From the NCBI GenBank assembly GCA_922989275.2, contig OV277864.1:72420158-72484157 (forward strand): 64,000 nucleotides of DNA. Reading direction: 5' to 3'. Both the position numbers and the translations under genes were made by a program. Source of the DNA: Gari tellinella (taxonomy: Eukaryota; Mollusca; Bivalvia; Cardiida; Psammobiidae). The notes under the pieces were generated by a model. That model was not told the DNA's origin. It did no database searches and saw only the letters and a program-made list of their open reading frames with translations. Positions 1 to 13,143 of this stretch are shown here, in pieces. Position 1 is the first letter of the stretch. Every line of letters starts with the position of its first letter.

Positions 1-104
1 CATCGTTTTTATCATGATAATACCGTTTGAATCCGAAATAATAGTTTTAGGGTTAAACGTTCATTGGGAAAGGGAAGTGTCTTCTCCTCTGTAATATACA
101 TGCA

Positions 105-470
105 TATAGAGAAACCCCTCTAAACCGGACATGTGTGGGGATAACATAAATTTCCGGTTTAGAGGGGTTTCCAGTTTAGAGGGGTTTGAACCTATTATCT
201 AGTATGGAAGATGGCTGACCACTTAAAGCAGGGTGAAAGTAAAGCAGAATGCGCCTTAAGGCACATTCTGCTTTACTTTCAATCTGCTTTAAACTATTAT
301 CTACTAGATTAAAGAAATTATTTCTGATGACACAAATCAAAGGCGTAAATAGGCGTATTTATGGTATAATGGGTTAAAATAAAGAATGGCTGGAAAGGGG
401 ACAAAATTGTTGTCCTGTTTAGAGGGAATTCCGGTATTTAGAGGTTCCGGTTTAGAGGGGTTACACTGTA
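105..470. mobile_element. Family D MITE (pogo/Tigger-like ends) with A-type hairpin
   Basis: The ends read ACCCCTCTAAACCGG and the complement, closing with CACTG and TA. Inside, about 222-294, lies a long hairpin around GCGCCTTAAGG with arms holding CATTCTGCTTTAC. The left terminus is slightly eroded. Confidence 0.7.
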
Positions 471-1139
471 TACCGCTGAAATTGAAGTAGCATACATAAG
501 ACAATGTAATATAGAATAATATTTATGAAATATTTTTTATTATACTCTGTGATACCTACACGGCCTAAATAGATCAGTACAAGGTTTACCCCTATCACTG
601 CAATTTGTGACTTCATTGACAAATGCCAACAGTCCGGATCGGGGTCAGACGTCAAAAAACTCTGCGAAAGATCCAAATTCGAATTTTTTATGATTATTTA
701 AATATTTCGTCAGTGAATGTTCCTTTAATTTAATTTAGTAAGACGCTTTTTGACGACGACCTCGAACAGATGGTTGCATGATAATGAAAGTGACTTATTG
801 CGGTGTTACATCTCGGTTGTGTAAATTTCATCCGATGTTTATGGCTCATAAGGGATATCTGCTTTCCGTCATGTTATTCTTTGAAATATGATCAGTACAG
901 GGCTTAAAAGGCAGCTTGACTTTATCGATTCACTATACAGTGGATGACACGCTGTTATGTCTTCTTTAAATAAAACCGAAAATTAAACATCATTCATTGA
1001 AAAGTTATAGAAAACTACAATTTTGTTATATTTCTAACAATTTATTTGAATATAAGTGATAAACAGTTTGCGTTTCCCGACGTCTGAACTAGCCCTAAAC
1101 TGTCTGAAATTGATATCAGTGTTAAGGCACAAATGCAAT

Positions 1140-1466
1140 TACAGTGAAAACCATCTAAACCGGACATGTGTGGGGACAACATAGATTTCCTGTTTAGATG
1201 GGGTATCCAGTATAGAGGGTTTTTAACCCATTTCCCTATAGCTTGTTTTAGCATGAAAATAGCTGACCACTTAAAGCAGGTTGGAACTAAAAACAGAATG
1301 CGCCTATCTACTAGAATATAGAAATTATTTCTGATGATACATATTTATGAATGTAATGTCTTCAGTGATGGTTTAAATAAAAGGCGTAAAAAGGCATATT
1401 TATGGTGTAATTGGTTAGAGAGATTTCCGGTTTTGAGAGATTCTGGTTTAGAGGGTTTTCACTGTA
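1140..1466. mobile_element. Family D MITE, diverged copy
   Basis: It begins TACAGTGAAAACC and ends with the complementary GGTTTTCACTGTA. The internal hairpin is reduced to its left arm near 1272-1305. Confidence 0.6.
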
Positions 1467-1768
1467 TTTGAAATGTAGTTACATCTTACAGCATAATTAC
1501 TAGAACACATTATCATGTCAAGTTTCAGTGAAACGCAAACACAGTACAATAAGTTCAGGAAAATACGGTTGTATATATCTGTTTAAATGGTACATGTATC
1601 AAATTTATCACAGACCGGCTTATCCAGCGTCTTCTCTGGTTCCAAACTATTTGCAATGGAAAGAGTTACGTCAGAATAGTGTCTTCTCTATATGGTACTG
1701 AGTATGTATAATCAGGCTACATGAGTAAAGTTATGTACGCGTACTTTTTTAAAAGGGTCAGCATTGTT

Positions 1769-1832
1769 TCAAACAGTTTGGATACAGATGGAAATCCAGT
1801 AAAACCAGTGTCTCATCTGTATCCAAACTGCT
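1769..1832. repeat. Lone hairpin
   Basis: CAAACAGTTTGGATACAGAT is followed about 25 bases later by the near-perfect complement. It uses the same AAACAGTTTGGA arm as family B and G hairpins. No outer MITE ends were found. Confidence 0.5.
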
Positions 1833-3843
1833 ACATGTAGTAGATATAACAGTAATCACAAATTTGACTGAAATAATAGGATGCATAAGATGCAACAAAG
1901 GTATATATGAATTATAAACAGCCAATAAATGTTCTTTTAAGTGTGTGTTAGTTCATTATTTCAGGGCTGCCGTTCCTCCGGATTTTTTCGAAATCTTCGG
2001 TTTATTATCCTAGCAGATGGTAGCTTAAAGCAGGCTAAAGGTACAGCAAAAAGCGTCTTAAGGTAATAGTGCACGGCCATATTGAATTCTGGCTATTGTA
2101 GCCAACTTTGAGGTCAAATGCTACTCATGCTTTACAGAGATGAGTCTCAATCAAAACGCACAGTCCAATTCAAAGCATATGTATATGTTCTAACACTGAC
2201 CGAACTATGCCGACAAAAGCTGCCTCGCTAATTATTTACAAGCATTAAAACAAAGGGATTTTTGGGCACGTGCACCGCACTGTATAGCAAACAATTCAAC
2301 AGAAAAACTATGACAAATTGCAACCCGGTTCTTCATTGAGATGACAGGAATGTTATTTTCAAGCATTTCTTTCTGAATAGGTGTTTTGAATATATTTACC
2401 ACGTGTAGTGAAACAAATCCACCGCCATTTTGAAGCCAAAACACGACATGTATAGTGAAATGTGGTACGAGTATTTTGGATCTAAAACTCTGTTCCTACG
2501 TTGATCATACACTTTTACTTGCTTTTCTACTAGGCGAGAAATGAGAATACAGCATGCACTTTTCTGATTCCCAGATCAATATTGTTTTTTATTAGATTTC
2601 TCTCCTGAAAATCTGTTCGCTTTTGTTTACTTACAGGCTAAAAGATGACACCGAATCATTCGTTATGGAAGAAATATATTAATGCGCTCCAAAACTACTT
2701 TCGCGAAAAGATCGTATTTATTTTCATAAACATGAACGTCATTGTTTTAGATACAATTTTTCTAATTCAGAATCAACTGTTTTAAGACGAAGTCGCAATT
2801 TATAGCGTTTTAGATAATTATGTCGTGTTTTTTTTTCATAGCCGAATAACCATTTAAAATACAAACGACAATACTGACCCCGGCTTTGCGCAAAAAATAC
2901 ACATTTATACCCTATAGATTATAACATATATGCGAATTAAACAATTAATTTCCAAGCATAAAATCAGAAACGTATGCTAACATTTCTATGATCGCACTAT
3001 GATCTGTCTCAAAACCATTATAATACATGTAAGACCTAATTATATTGGCGTCAGTTAACGATCTTCGTTCGATAAGGGCGAACTCTCATTGTTGTTAACA
3101 AATGGGTTACCTTCGGAAATCTTGAAAATCCCGTGCAAATTGTTTGCAACCACCAGGTATAAATATCTTATCTACGGTGTGGTGTTTGCGTCCGAGTTAA
3201 GAATTTTCGCAAATGTCTCTGGAATATTCATTTGAAATATAATGATAAATCGATCTTCCTTCCAATGGTGAATATAATTTTTTCCCTGGGGAAAATAAAA
3301 GGGGTTATGGTCAAAGCGTACCATAGTCAAAACGTACCCTTTTTGGTTGAAGCGTACCACATAGAATATGTACGGGAAAAGTTCAATACGGTATTAAGTG
3401 ACAGTTAATTGATTTTCGCATATTTTTTACCTGTAAAATGCGTAATTAGTGTATTTTTCATAAACCTTGGTCGGTTTCACCCATACACCTACTTATCTAG
3501 CATACGATGAGCAGTTGTGGCATGTGCATGCATGTATATCTTATTGTTACATTAAATATACATGCCAAACTGCCAACGCAAGACCTCCAAGTTTCCTTTA
3601 ATTTTCATATAAGAGCGTTTATTTTAAATCGATGGAAAATATGACACAAAATTAGTTAATGCTTTTATTTGTGTTTTTAAATTGATGTACTGTCCTCAAA
3701 GTTGTTAAAGCGACTCGCAACCAGATGGTGCATTAAAAATAGTAATTTGTAAATATGTGTCAAACGCTTATATAAATGGTAAAGAATTAGTTTAGGATAA
3801 GAAATTCTGTTTAAAAAAATGTATTTCAATAAAAAAAAATATT

Positions 3844-3932
3844 GGTCTCTGGTGGGATTCGAACCCGGGCCCGGCATTGGCGGACAGAATGCAAAATAGG
3901 GGAAACCGCTTAGACCAATGGACCACGGAACT
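3844..3932 (-). repeat. tRNA-like sequence (SINE head or tRNA pseudogene)
   Basis: On the minus strand there is a B-box-like GGTTCGAATCC (3855-3865) and an A-box-like TGGTCTAAGCGG (3907-3918) at normal tRNA spacing. The acceptor and T stems do not pair well, so a functional tRNA is unlikely. A T/A-rich tract follows on the 3' side in minus orientation. Confidence 0.45.
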
Positions 3933-5471
3933 ATCGTATTTAAATGTGTAGCGATCGAAAGTGCACAATTCAGCTCGTGTTTATGTCTGAGCCCGTGTAA
4001 TGAAGCAACAACAACAACTATACCGTTAGCTAACGCTATAGAAAAACGATGGAAAATATATAAAAATCTAAGATTCGGTGACGATTCTTGAGACTTTTTT
4101 TGGACTGATCATATTTTTTTAATGTCAGAAGCCAAATAATGCCACAAATTTGCTTTTATTTGAGTATTTTATTTTATTTTGACAAGTACACCATCCGGTT
4201 GCGAGTCCCTGGCAGCGAAATTTCATTGACACTTATGACGAATAATAACTATCTATCCAAACGTATCGCTAATTTCTGGTTAACATTCCCCATTGTGTCG
4301 GAATTTGCCGGTTCCTCGTGATAATTACCAAAAAAGCGTCCGCTATAGAGAATCGTGAATTTCCGTAATCGACATTTATTTTTAGCTCCCTTCATGCCAT
4401 TTAGATCTACATCAGTTTGGAGTGAATGACGAAAAATGCCACGCCTACATACGAGACAAAAGGTGTCTTATCGCTATAAGTCTAATGAAAAATAAATACC
4501 ATGTTTAAATCAAACAGACGTCGCGCTGCCGCATATCCCCATTAGATATAATTTAAACAAAGAAGGAACGTATCTATACATGTAAGCGTAAATGTTTTTG
4601 TTGACAGTGCATCAATTGTTTCTATCAATCGTACACAAACATTTTGTCATCAGTTTTCGCGAATTAACGATAGCACTCAGCGTATTTCAATAGAATTGAA
4701 AATTATCGCTAATCACTTAGACAGAAAACATACAGTATAAGAATGACAAACCAATTCCATGACAAAATGCTATTTATTTAAGCATTTTGGTCATGTTTGT
4801 ACGTCCGTGAATTGATAAGACCAAACATTTTATAAGTTTTCTCGGAATTATGAAAGAATTAGCAGAAAGAAATGCCTTTGAAACAAGCCATGCTAAAAAG
4901 TCAAAATATTATGGAGTAAATACGAATGACATTCTGATTTAGGATTATGATAGATTTACATCTACAAAACATGTCTGTATACAGGAACATGGGAAAACAG
5001 TTCAGACTACAGACCCAGATTTTAGAGATCTTATGATCTAGTACTGCACTGTTTGCAATTTTCTTTTTCAAATTATTATAATGCTTATTCATCATCATGA
5101 TAATCAGAAAGCAAGTGATTGTAGGTAAACTGTTTCCTTTACCTCTCTGTCAAACCGTGCATTGAATTTGTTTCAGAGGTTGACTGAGATATTAGTCCTT
5201 TTTGTATCTACCATTTACATACAGATTCTAGCAAGGATTTCTTTATATACCATAGTCAATTTAGTCACACAGCAAGATTGATAAATTTAAAAACAAAGTT
5301 TTAGCAGGCTCTTTATCTTTATAACACCACTGAAGAAATGTTTTAAAGTCACACAGAGAACACCATTTATACATTAAAACTTTAAAAAAAATTCGACTCG
5401 CGGAAGGGGGTAACACTCTCTCCGGCATCCTCCCCCTGCCCCAGCGCCTTCCAGTTTTTCTGGGGAGAACC

Positions 5472-5759
5472 CTGGAAATATAGATCTATTACGGCGAAAT
5501 CTCGAAAGGTATGGCTCAATTGCTTAAAACCTATATGCTTATACATACATATATGATCAGTATCGACAATGGAAAAGGACAGGTATATAGCTGTGTCATT
5601 AGCGAATAGGTGATTTTCATTCCCGCGGAGATCATTAATGTAAATGTTGAATAGTAATGGGCCAAAAACATTGCCCTGGGGGACACCCGATGGAACTGGG
5701 ATGGTGGAGGATATGGAAATATTTGCAGCTACTGGCAGAGACCTGAGAGACCTGTCCTC
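5472..5759 (-). pseudogene. Non-LTR retrotransposon reverse-transcriptase fragment
   Basis: A 96-codon open stretch on the minus strand contains SGVPQGNVFGPLLFNIYIND followed by LFANDT, the B-to-C blocks of the reverse-transcriptase palm. The catalytic F-A-D-D box reads F-A-N-D, so an essential Asp is lost. A stop precedes the stretch at its 5' end, and no endonuclease or remaining RT blocks were found. This is a decayed LINE fragment, not an active gene. Confidence 0.75.
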
Positions 5760-6908
5760 TTATGTCATAGTGATGTAGCTTGATCAGTTATTTTTCGTGA
5801 TTAACCATATTTAACCTTGTCCGCTTACTAACTCTTATACTTTTCATCCAAGTATCATTACCCTTGAAAAACTATAATTTGTCAATTTTAGCCTTGTCCT
5901 ATTTTGGACTCGAGAAGTTTTAAGCTGAATTGTAAAATCTTTCTGAACATGTTGATATGAATGTGTAAAACCTTGGCCAACTTTGAAAACCGGCTAAATT
6001 GGATAAGGCATACTCATTTATAACAAGAACAACACCATTTTAGCCCTGTTTTCTCTGTTACTGAAATAGTTTTCATGGGATTTAGCCAGATTTTCGGACA
6101 GTGTTTGCAATAGTTCAGTACTTGTAATGCTGGTAAGAAGGTCACGAATGACCACGTCATATCCTCTTTACCCCTTGAATGATTTTCATTTAACTCTAAC
6201 TTTTGGCTTAACTATGCGTTGAACTTAAGCAGTTTTCTCATTGTGTCTTACTCCTCCTTTTGTGGGATCTTTTCTGACTTGGTCAGTGTACTAGTTACAT
6301 TTGGAATCCACAATGGTTTATACAGGTACTATGTAGCATTCATTTGATGTTTTTAACTTCGACAATGTTTGACCACCATACTTTTGAAAGACTTATTTCA
6401 ATTACATGTGCTAGCCAATATGGAGAATTGAAATTCTTGGTGATAATGGGTATAATGTGAGACTATATAGTGTTCAAATGGACATTCTAAAGAGAAAATA
6501 AGGATTCCTTGCACCTCGGGAACAGTTTGAAAATTACTATGCCATAGATAGTTTTGGAATTAGTTAGCCGCAGATGTTGGTGGACGTGCCCAAATTTGGT
6601 AAATTTGGAGGTAATTTCTTTTCACTATAAAAACGTTTTTATTAATTTCTATAAATGCAAATGAAAAGAGGGATATATTTATCAGTTGTATAGAGTGACA
6701 TTTTTAGGGGTTGGGCAATATCTGTGCCGTTTTCACCATAAATGCACCGCCACTACTTGTTTTGGTGGCCATCTTGATTTGCACTGCAGTATTACCTTAA
6801 GGCGCATTCTGTTTTACTTTTAACCTGCTTTAAGTAATTGCGCTTGAAAAAAAGAAAATTTGGAAATCTTAGGATTTTTTATGACAAACGTATAGCTCTG
6901 TTCGTTAC

Positions 6909-7200
6909 TGGTACAGTGGTAAATACGCTATTCCTACCTATTTACGCGTTAATATATGCGTAAGAAACGTATAGTGACCGGTTAACGAACGATTAACGCC
7001 TAACGATTTTAACGCGTTTAAACGCGTTAAAAACGATTATACCACTGCCGTATCGGCTAAGGGGTCCTTCGGCTAAGTGATGACCCTTTAGTCCGGGCTC
7101 TTTTAAACGCGTGAAGAAACGCGTAAAGAAACGGCTAGGAAATGCGTTTAACGAAACGGACAATTAACGCGTATGAAACGCTTAAGAAACGCGTAACTGT
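6909..7200. repeat. ACGCGT-rich degenerate repeat cluster
   Basis: AACGCGT, AAACGCGTAA and related words recur many times, including a palindrome around TTTAAACGCGTTAA near 7015. The words ACAGTGGTA (6912) and TACCACTG (7038) face each other, suggesting a small inverted-repeat element. The CpG-rich motif stands out from the AT-rich surroundings. Confidence 0.5.
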
Positions 7201-8239
7201 TTTATCTCTTCTCGCATTCTCCAAATAGTTCAGATCCTGACGAAACGATTTGTAACTCGGAATGCCACGCGATTCTTGTTTATGACGCGTTTATTGAAAC
7301 AATTTACATGAGAAATGGTTGTTTCTGAACGCCTTGTAACATGACATCGCAATTTGGATTTACAGTAGTGGAAAAAAAACATACTAATGTTTGACTAATT
7401 CCACATCATATTCTTAGGGAATAGTTTTATACATTAAGCGCCTTGCACATCGTTGTGGTTATAGCAATTATCATGCAAAAGCCATACTATTCATAAAACC
7501 CAATCTCCCAAATTTTCTGGAATTGAAATTTGTTTCTCGTTTTGTCGATGAATGTATTTGCAAAAGAAGAATACTCAATGAACATCCCAATGCGTAAAAG
7601 TTAACCCCTTCGCTGTCAGAGTATCAATTATTTAGAACAGCATCGCCTATTTTTTATTCCTCAAAATTAAATGTTAAACATTTTAATAAAGACATTATAA
7701 TACGAGTATCACAGGGTTTTGATCCTAATCAGACGCCGAATCACTGGGCATGCGATGTGGACCTGACCGTTTGTAAATGCTGCTGATATCAGGCTTTGAC
7801 AGTGAATGAAGTCAAACTGGTGTCGAAATTGAGTGATAAGTCGAAATTATAATTCAGTGCGTGCTAAATGCAATTTCGTGTAAGGGTTTCGAAATTCATC
7901 CCTCAGCATGATGTGGGCGAAATTGTTATTTGAAGTGGCTGAAATGAAGACCTCGGAGTCTAATATAGTTACAAGCTGTTTACAAATTGTACAAACTGTA
8001 TAAGGTTAAAACATAGAGTTGAAAGGTCAAGGACTATAAACCCGGAACAAATCAAATATCTCAAAACATCACGAACTATACTTCATTTGTTATTTAGAGT
8101 AAATATATTTTCTGGAATTATTAACTTCAACTTATGCGTGCTTTGACATTGCAATGCACTCCCTTTGTTAGATTGCTAAACGATTTCATCATCATGCAGT
8201 TTGGTGATACAAAACACTGCAGTCTTTATCCATAAAGCA
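7201..8239. other. Stretch without recognised features
   Basis: I see no gene, hairpin or repeat here other than a degenerate GATCCTAATCAGACGCCG word near 7720 and GTGTCGAAATT-type words. Confidence 0.4.
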
Positions 8240-8483
8240 GGGGCCCGTTTCATAAAAATTCGTACGACAAATGTTGTTGTAAGTCAGATTATAAATTTCT
8301 CAAGTATTACTTATTTCTCCATCAAATCCTGTCTTGTGACATCTCTTTGGAATTGCCTTGAAAGGACGATTCCAAAGAGATGTTACAAGATAGGATTAGA
8401 TACTGAAATCTGAAAGTAAATGTACATGTATTTGTTTTGACTTACGACCGTTTTTGTCGCACGAAGTTTTTGAAACGGGCCCC
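8240..8483. mobile_element. Family E MITE (GGGGCCCGTTT ends)
   Basis: Ends are GGGGCCCGTTTCA and the complement TGAAACGGGCCCC. Subterminal TACGACAAA/TTTGTCGCACGA words pair, and a central hairpin (about 8323-8396) is built on CATCTCTTTGGAATTGC. Confidence 0.7.
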
Positions 8484-8570
8484 AGAACATTAATTATGAC
8501 ATAGCAAGCATTACAGACCATAATGAAACGTGACGCAGCGATGTGTCACTGCAGGGTACACACTGTTTAA

Positions 8571-8794
8571 CCCTTTACCCCATAGCATGTTTCTAGTTTT
8601 CAAGACAGGTGACCACTTAACACAGGTTAAAGCTTAAGGCGCATTCTGCTTTACGTTTTTCCTGCTTTAAGCTATTATCTGCTAGAATGTAGAAAATATT
8701 ATTATTCTTATTTGTAACAGTATAAATTGGAATTATTTTCTTCAATAGAGGAAAAAATCAAAGGTGTTAAAAGGCGTATTTATGGGGTAAAGGG
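8571..8794. mobile_element. Family A MITE (piggyBac-like, TTAA)
   Basis: It is flanked by TTAA on both sides, with ends CCCTTTACCCCATA and TATGGGGTAAAGGG. The TTAA target and CCC start are hallmarks of piggyBac-type elements. The usual central hairpin has lost part of its left arm. Confidence 0.75.
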
Positions 8795-8920
8795 TTAATA
8801 AAGCATACTTTGTAGTACGACGTATAACGCTACGTTCAAACGCCCCTTTTTGCAGCTTACAATGACGATTTTTTAGGTTATTATTTCATACTGCAATGAC
8901 AACATATCAATGTCACTTAG

Positions 8921-9114
8921 CCCATTTATACCCAGTGGATTCTTCCATGTTTGTATATTGGATTAGTCCATTTTTTATCAAAGGGATGCCTGGTCAAAAT
9001 TTTCATTTTCATTTTGTTTTATATTGAAATTCCTATCAGCAAACAGTGTAGACTCTGATCAGAGTCTACGCTGTTTGCCTATGTCCCATATATGGGATCG
9101 TGGTCACAAATGGG
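8921..9114. mobile_element. MITE with CCCATTT ends and a GATC-centred palindrome
   Basis: Ends CCCATTTATACC and CACAAATGGG face each other. The centre (9039-9078) is a near-perfect 40-base palindrome starting GCAAACAGTGTAGACTCTGA. Confidence 0.5.
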
Positions 9115-9379
9115 TTTTAAATTCGAAACATCGATATTGAAAATAAATATCCTACTGTCACAGGCAGCGTAGCTCTACACAAGACAAATAAACATAAATG
9201 TCAAACGTGGCACCCAATCTGTCGCAAAACTTACGTAAATGAACACAAATAAGGTAGGTAAAAAATAGATTTTAATAGAAGGCTACTGCGGTGAACCCCT
9301 ATAAGACACAAATGTTTGATATTGGTTCATATTGTTACGTATCTATATATACGCATCGCACTAGCTTTAATTGAGATCA

Positions 9380-9484
9380 ATACATATTACTGTTCCACCA
9401 TTGACATGACCATAATTATATGTATGTAGCAACTGTGTGCTGATAAGCCGATGGCTTTTGTACTGAATAAAGTATCTATCTATA
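9380..9484 (+). repeat. Possible non-LTR retroelement 3' tail
   Basis: ATGGCTTTTGTACTGAATAAAGTATCTATCTAT has the style of a LINE or SINE 3' end: a polyadenylation-like AATAAA followed by a short tetranucleotide tail. No coding part is attached. Confidence 0.35.
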
Positions 9485-10343
9485 AAGTTAGCAATTTCGA
9501 AAGATTGCTGTTTGGCATCTCGTTAGACGATTATATATTATAATTATGCAAGGACAGGCTAAATATTGGGTAATTACAGGGGCGAAGACGTAATGTTTAC
9601 TAATACACGCATTTATGCTAAAAACCTATATAGATGGAAAACAGTTTGCCACCTGGCGTCTTATCAGTCTATACACAGATTAAAACGAGACATCAATATT
9701 TTGATTATGTTTTAATTTCCTTCATCTAGTTGCACTGTGTTTGCGTTTTGTCCCGTTTAAACGGAAAGTAATTACGTGTTATCCACTGTACCAGAAGAAT
9801 GTCTGATAATGTCTCTAATGTGACATAATGATCCGTTGCATATACATGTACCGGTATATAAAATATGCAGCTAATATTCCACACATAAAAAGGAGATAAT
9901 GCTATACAACTGCAGTTGATAACCCTCATATTTAAATACTGACATTCAACTATGTAATTGTTATATTGTATAAGTGATGGTTTTGATTTGCTTTGAATAA
10001 TGTATATTTTGTCATATTCTAATTGGATACAATCGAGGTTATGAAAATGTTACACGGACGATATTATAAGGAATAGACGTTTTTATTTAGAAAACGAAAT
10101 AAGATGTTTTTTCTGTTTGTCGTTTTCGAGATCGACGAATTTGATAAATTAAATTTATGAATTATGAGAACTAATGTTTTATTCTATTTATAACATAAGA
10201 ATTTTTTCCTAGTATTTTGATAAATATGTCGCTGCCCTGAATATCCAATGAATGACTTATACTAAACATTTATAACAGAGAAATATGTAGACAGGCTGAT
10301 ACTATTCGTCGTTTTCATATTTATTGTAAAACAAATCTAAATA
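9485..10343. other. Stretch without recognised features
   Basis: AT-rich sequence. I see no coding signal or repeat family in it. Confidence 0.4.
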
Positions 10344-10535
10344 CAGTCGAACTTCGATATTTCGAAGTCGGATTTTTCGACACACCCGTATTTTAAAGTT
10401 AAAACGTGGCTGGGCCACGTTTTAACTTTGAAATATGGGTATGTTCGACTTAACTTAGCATGAAATAATGCAGTTCATATGTCGAACTATCGGATAGTTC
10501 GAGTTAAACGAGTTCGAGATATCGAAGTTCGACTG
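10344..10535. mobile_element. Family C MITE (pogo-like, TA)
   Basis: TA-flanked ends CAGTCGAACTTCGATATTTC and the complement. The central hairpin is AAAACGTGGCTGGGCCACGTTTT. The ends resemble Tigger/pogo terminal repeats. Confidence 0.75.
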
Positions 10536-12328
10536 TAGTTACATATGGACTAGACGTCAATGGAAACAGGAATTGAATATTTCATTATTCAGAGGGATAT
10601 TAGTTAAACAGGAAAGGATAGTCGTATTTGTTCACGTTTACTTTTAACACGCTATGTCATCTGCAAGGTTTGACATCTGAAGCAACCCTTAAAATTGATG
10701 TATATTACATGTTCTCGCATATATAACAACCAGATAAGACGACGTATTCCAATTTGTTTTCATACAGTCATCACATAGTTGTCAAAAGAACATAGCAGGT
10801 GCCATAGTAGTCCGCGTGAAAGTTTATCATATGTCAATGAAAGTTTAGATATTTTCTAGATTTCTAGTAAAGTTTGGACACAATGTAAATAATTTAGAAC
10901 ACCATCGCAAAATACATACATAGTATTCAATTTCAATACTCCACATATATCGCATAAGTGCATCATCAACATTTGAATGGATTTCTTGATATAGGTACAG
11001 TTTAATGCATATAGAGACATACTGCCTTTTTATCTTACAATAAGATAAACATTTACATGACACATAAATGAATAATTAAACATATATGCAAATGAATGAA
11101 AAAGAAACCGAGTTGTTTGATTTGATTAAAATCATAGATATTAGTAAAGACTCGATACACAAATAAATTTTAGCAGTAGCTATCATTTCCCGTTTCAACT
11201 AATTAAACTAAAACCTATTATTTGATTGCAATAGTTAACAGTAGACTACAAATGGTTAACCGCATGTTACTTAAACTGTTTAAGGAAGTGACAAAGACAT
11301 TTGCGGTTGAAAAACATTGCATAAAACAACTATTAATGTGTAAAAACCCAGTACCTGCCAATTTCCTTTTTTACTAGTTTAACAGCCCACACTCTACGGT
11401 AAAAATGGGTAACTGTTGAAAACAGTAAGAATACCGATGAAACGCTGAGTTACTCAGTCTATACTAGGTCTAAACTGTTTGAACTTCTAATGACAGTTTA
11501 TGTAATGCTACTGCACATTTAATAAATCTAAATTTGTTGCATATCATATAATGGTCTTAAGGGTTCCCCTTCATTATCTTATCCCCAAGTATAACAGTTA
11601 TTCTCAAAAACTTAGATCCTAATCAGACGCCGCGTAACACTTCAAAATGGTTGGCTCTCATGTCCGTATTCCTTCAGATTAAATACTTAACTATTGACAT
11701 TTTAGAATTGGAAGCAGACGACAATTGATTAAAGCAGACGCTGGCGTGGCAGTGAAGTGTTTAAACATTTATAATCCAGGATAAATGTCGTGAAATGTTG
11801 CAGCTGATGTATTAAACCTGACCTCTCAGGTATATTTGACTGTCTGGTTTTATTCGTAGTGACATTCTTGACATCTTTAAGTGTGTTGTGATATGTTTAA
11901 TACTTTTTTATTGCCCATATACGACTTTTAATACTGCGTATGATTACCTACTTTTTAAAGATATTATTAGATAATATCTGATAAGTATATTGCTTTAGTA
12001 ACTACATGCAGTGCTGTGCAAAATACACTTTGACCATAAAACATTCCTTTGATTGTCTTTTTGCGCACTACAGAGACCGTGCAACGCTTCAACATTTGGA
12101 TTTAAACTACAATCCTACGCAATGAACGCAAAGAACTGCAAACGTACGATAAATAATCTTTTTAAATAGTCTCTCTTTTTATCACGGTGGCAAAGAGTGT
12201 GAAGCCTGAAAGATGCCGAGTTTTTCGAGTTTTTATTTTAATTTGTCTCAAAATTGTTTGCAATGGTCATGGACCAATTTGTAATTTAAAAGATAACATC
12301 TTTCCCACTACTTAAATCAACGTCTTAA
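10536..12328. other. Mostly featureless stretch with one MITE remnant
   Basis: A worn half-hairpin (GATCCTAATCAGACGCCGCG near 11605) with a downstream GAAGCAGACGACAATTGA tract (11710) looks like a family G remnant. Nothing else was recognised. Confidence 0.4.
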
Positions 12329-12571
12329 CCCTTTACCTGATAGCCTATTTCTAGCATTGAAGATAGATGACTATTTAAAACAGGTAGAAAGTAAAGCAGA
12401 ATGCGCCTAAAGGCGCATTCTGCTTTACTTTCAGCCTGCTTTAAGCTATCATATGATTGAATATACAAAATATTCCCTATAATATGCATTCATGACTGAT
12501 TAAATTGGAAATATTTTCTCTAGCGGAGGAATAAATCATCTTCGCTAAAAGGCGCTTCTATGGGGTAAAGG
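12329..12571. mobile_element. Family A MITE
   Basis: TTAA, then CCCTTTACC, a full GCGCCTAAAGGCGC-centred hairpin (about 12378-12445) and a right end TATGGGGTAAAGG. The right TTAA is lost. Confidence 0.7.
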
Positions 12572-13143
12572 CATCAACTCTACTGATACACACAGTCAAT
12601 AAAAACGCAGATATAGTGTTTAATGCATGTGAGAGAAGGAAGTAGTAAATACTGTCATTGTATCTTTACTTTGAGTTTCACAGCCCAAGTGGCCTTAATA
12701 AATAGAAGTACACTGCTCTCTCTCCCCAACTACACCCAACGGGAGAAACATATTATGTTTGTTGTTCGGAGGTTATTGTTAACGTGATGGACAATTAATA
12801 TCCTTAGGCTACTAAGCATGCCTTAGCTAACATTTGCAAACGTTTGAACCCAGATCAGACACCACTTAACGCGGCGATTGATCAGGGTTCAAACTGTTTG
12901 TCACTCGTCTGTATGTTTCGCCTACCAAATTTAGTATACCAAAAATTGAGAAAAACAGCAAACAAGAAATTAAAGCAGTCGATATTGCAGCAGTGAAAGC
13001 GATACATGTAATGTTTATGAACAACGGCATACATTTTTGTAAGGAGGGAATCGCTGTCAAAACGTCAAAAAGAAAGTTGGTTTTTTTCTTCATTTTAGTG
13101 AATTGTGTTTGCGGTTCGTTGGCGTTTAAATGGGAAAGAATAA
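12572..13143. other. Degenerate H-type MITE region
   Basis: A worn AACCCAGATCAGACACC hairpin lies at 12838-12905. It is followed by the TTGCAGCAGTGAAAGCG and AAGGAGGGAATCGCTGTC words seen in family H. Reading frames here come from this repeat. Confidence 0.45.

Larger units (their letters stand above)
2062..6796. mobile_element. 4.7-kb TTAA-flanked insertion inside an A-type hairpin
   Basis: TTAA lies at 2058-2061 and again at 6797-6800. The two outer pieces (2023-2061 and 6797-6835) are the left and right arms of one A-type hairpin, split at its central CTTAAG. The insertion ends are an imperfect inverted repeat (GGTAATA at the left, TATTACC at the right, each with a nearby GTGCA and GGCCA). 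It carries no transposase that I recognise, only a tRNA-like sequence and a reverse-transcriptase fragment. It is probably non-autonomous or composite. The rest of its interior shows no coding signal. Confidence 0.55.

Noticed and set aside
3844..3932. Functional tRNA gene
   Set aside because: A and B boxes are present, but the acceptor and T stems do not pair, so only a tRNA-derived sequence is claimed.
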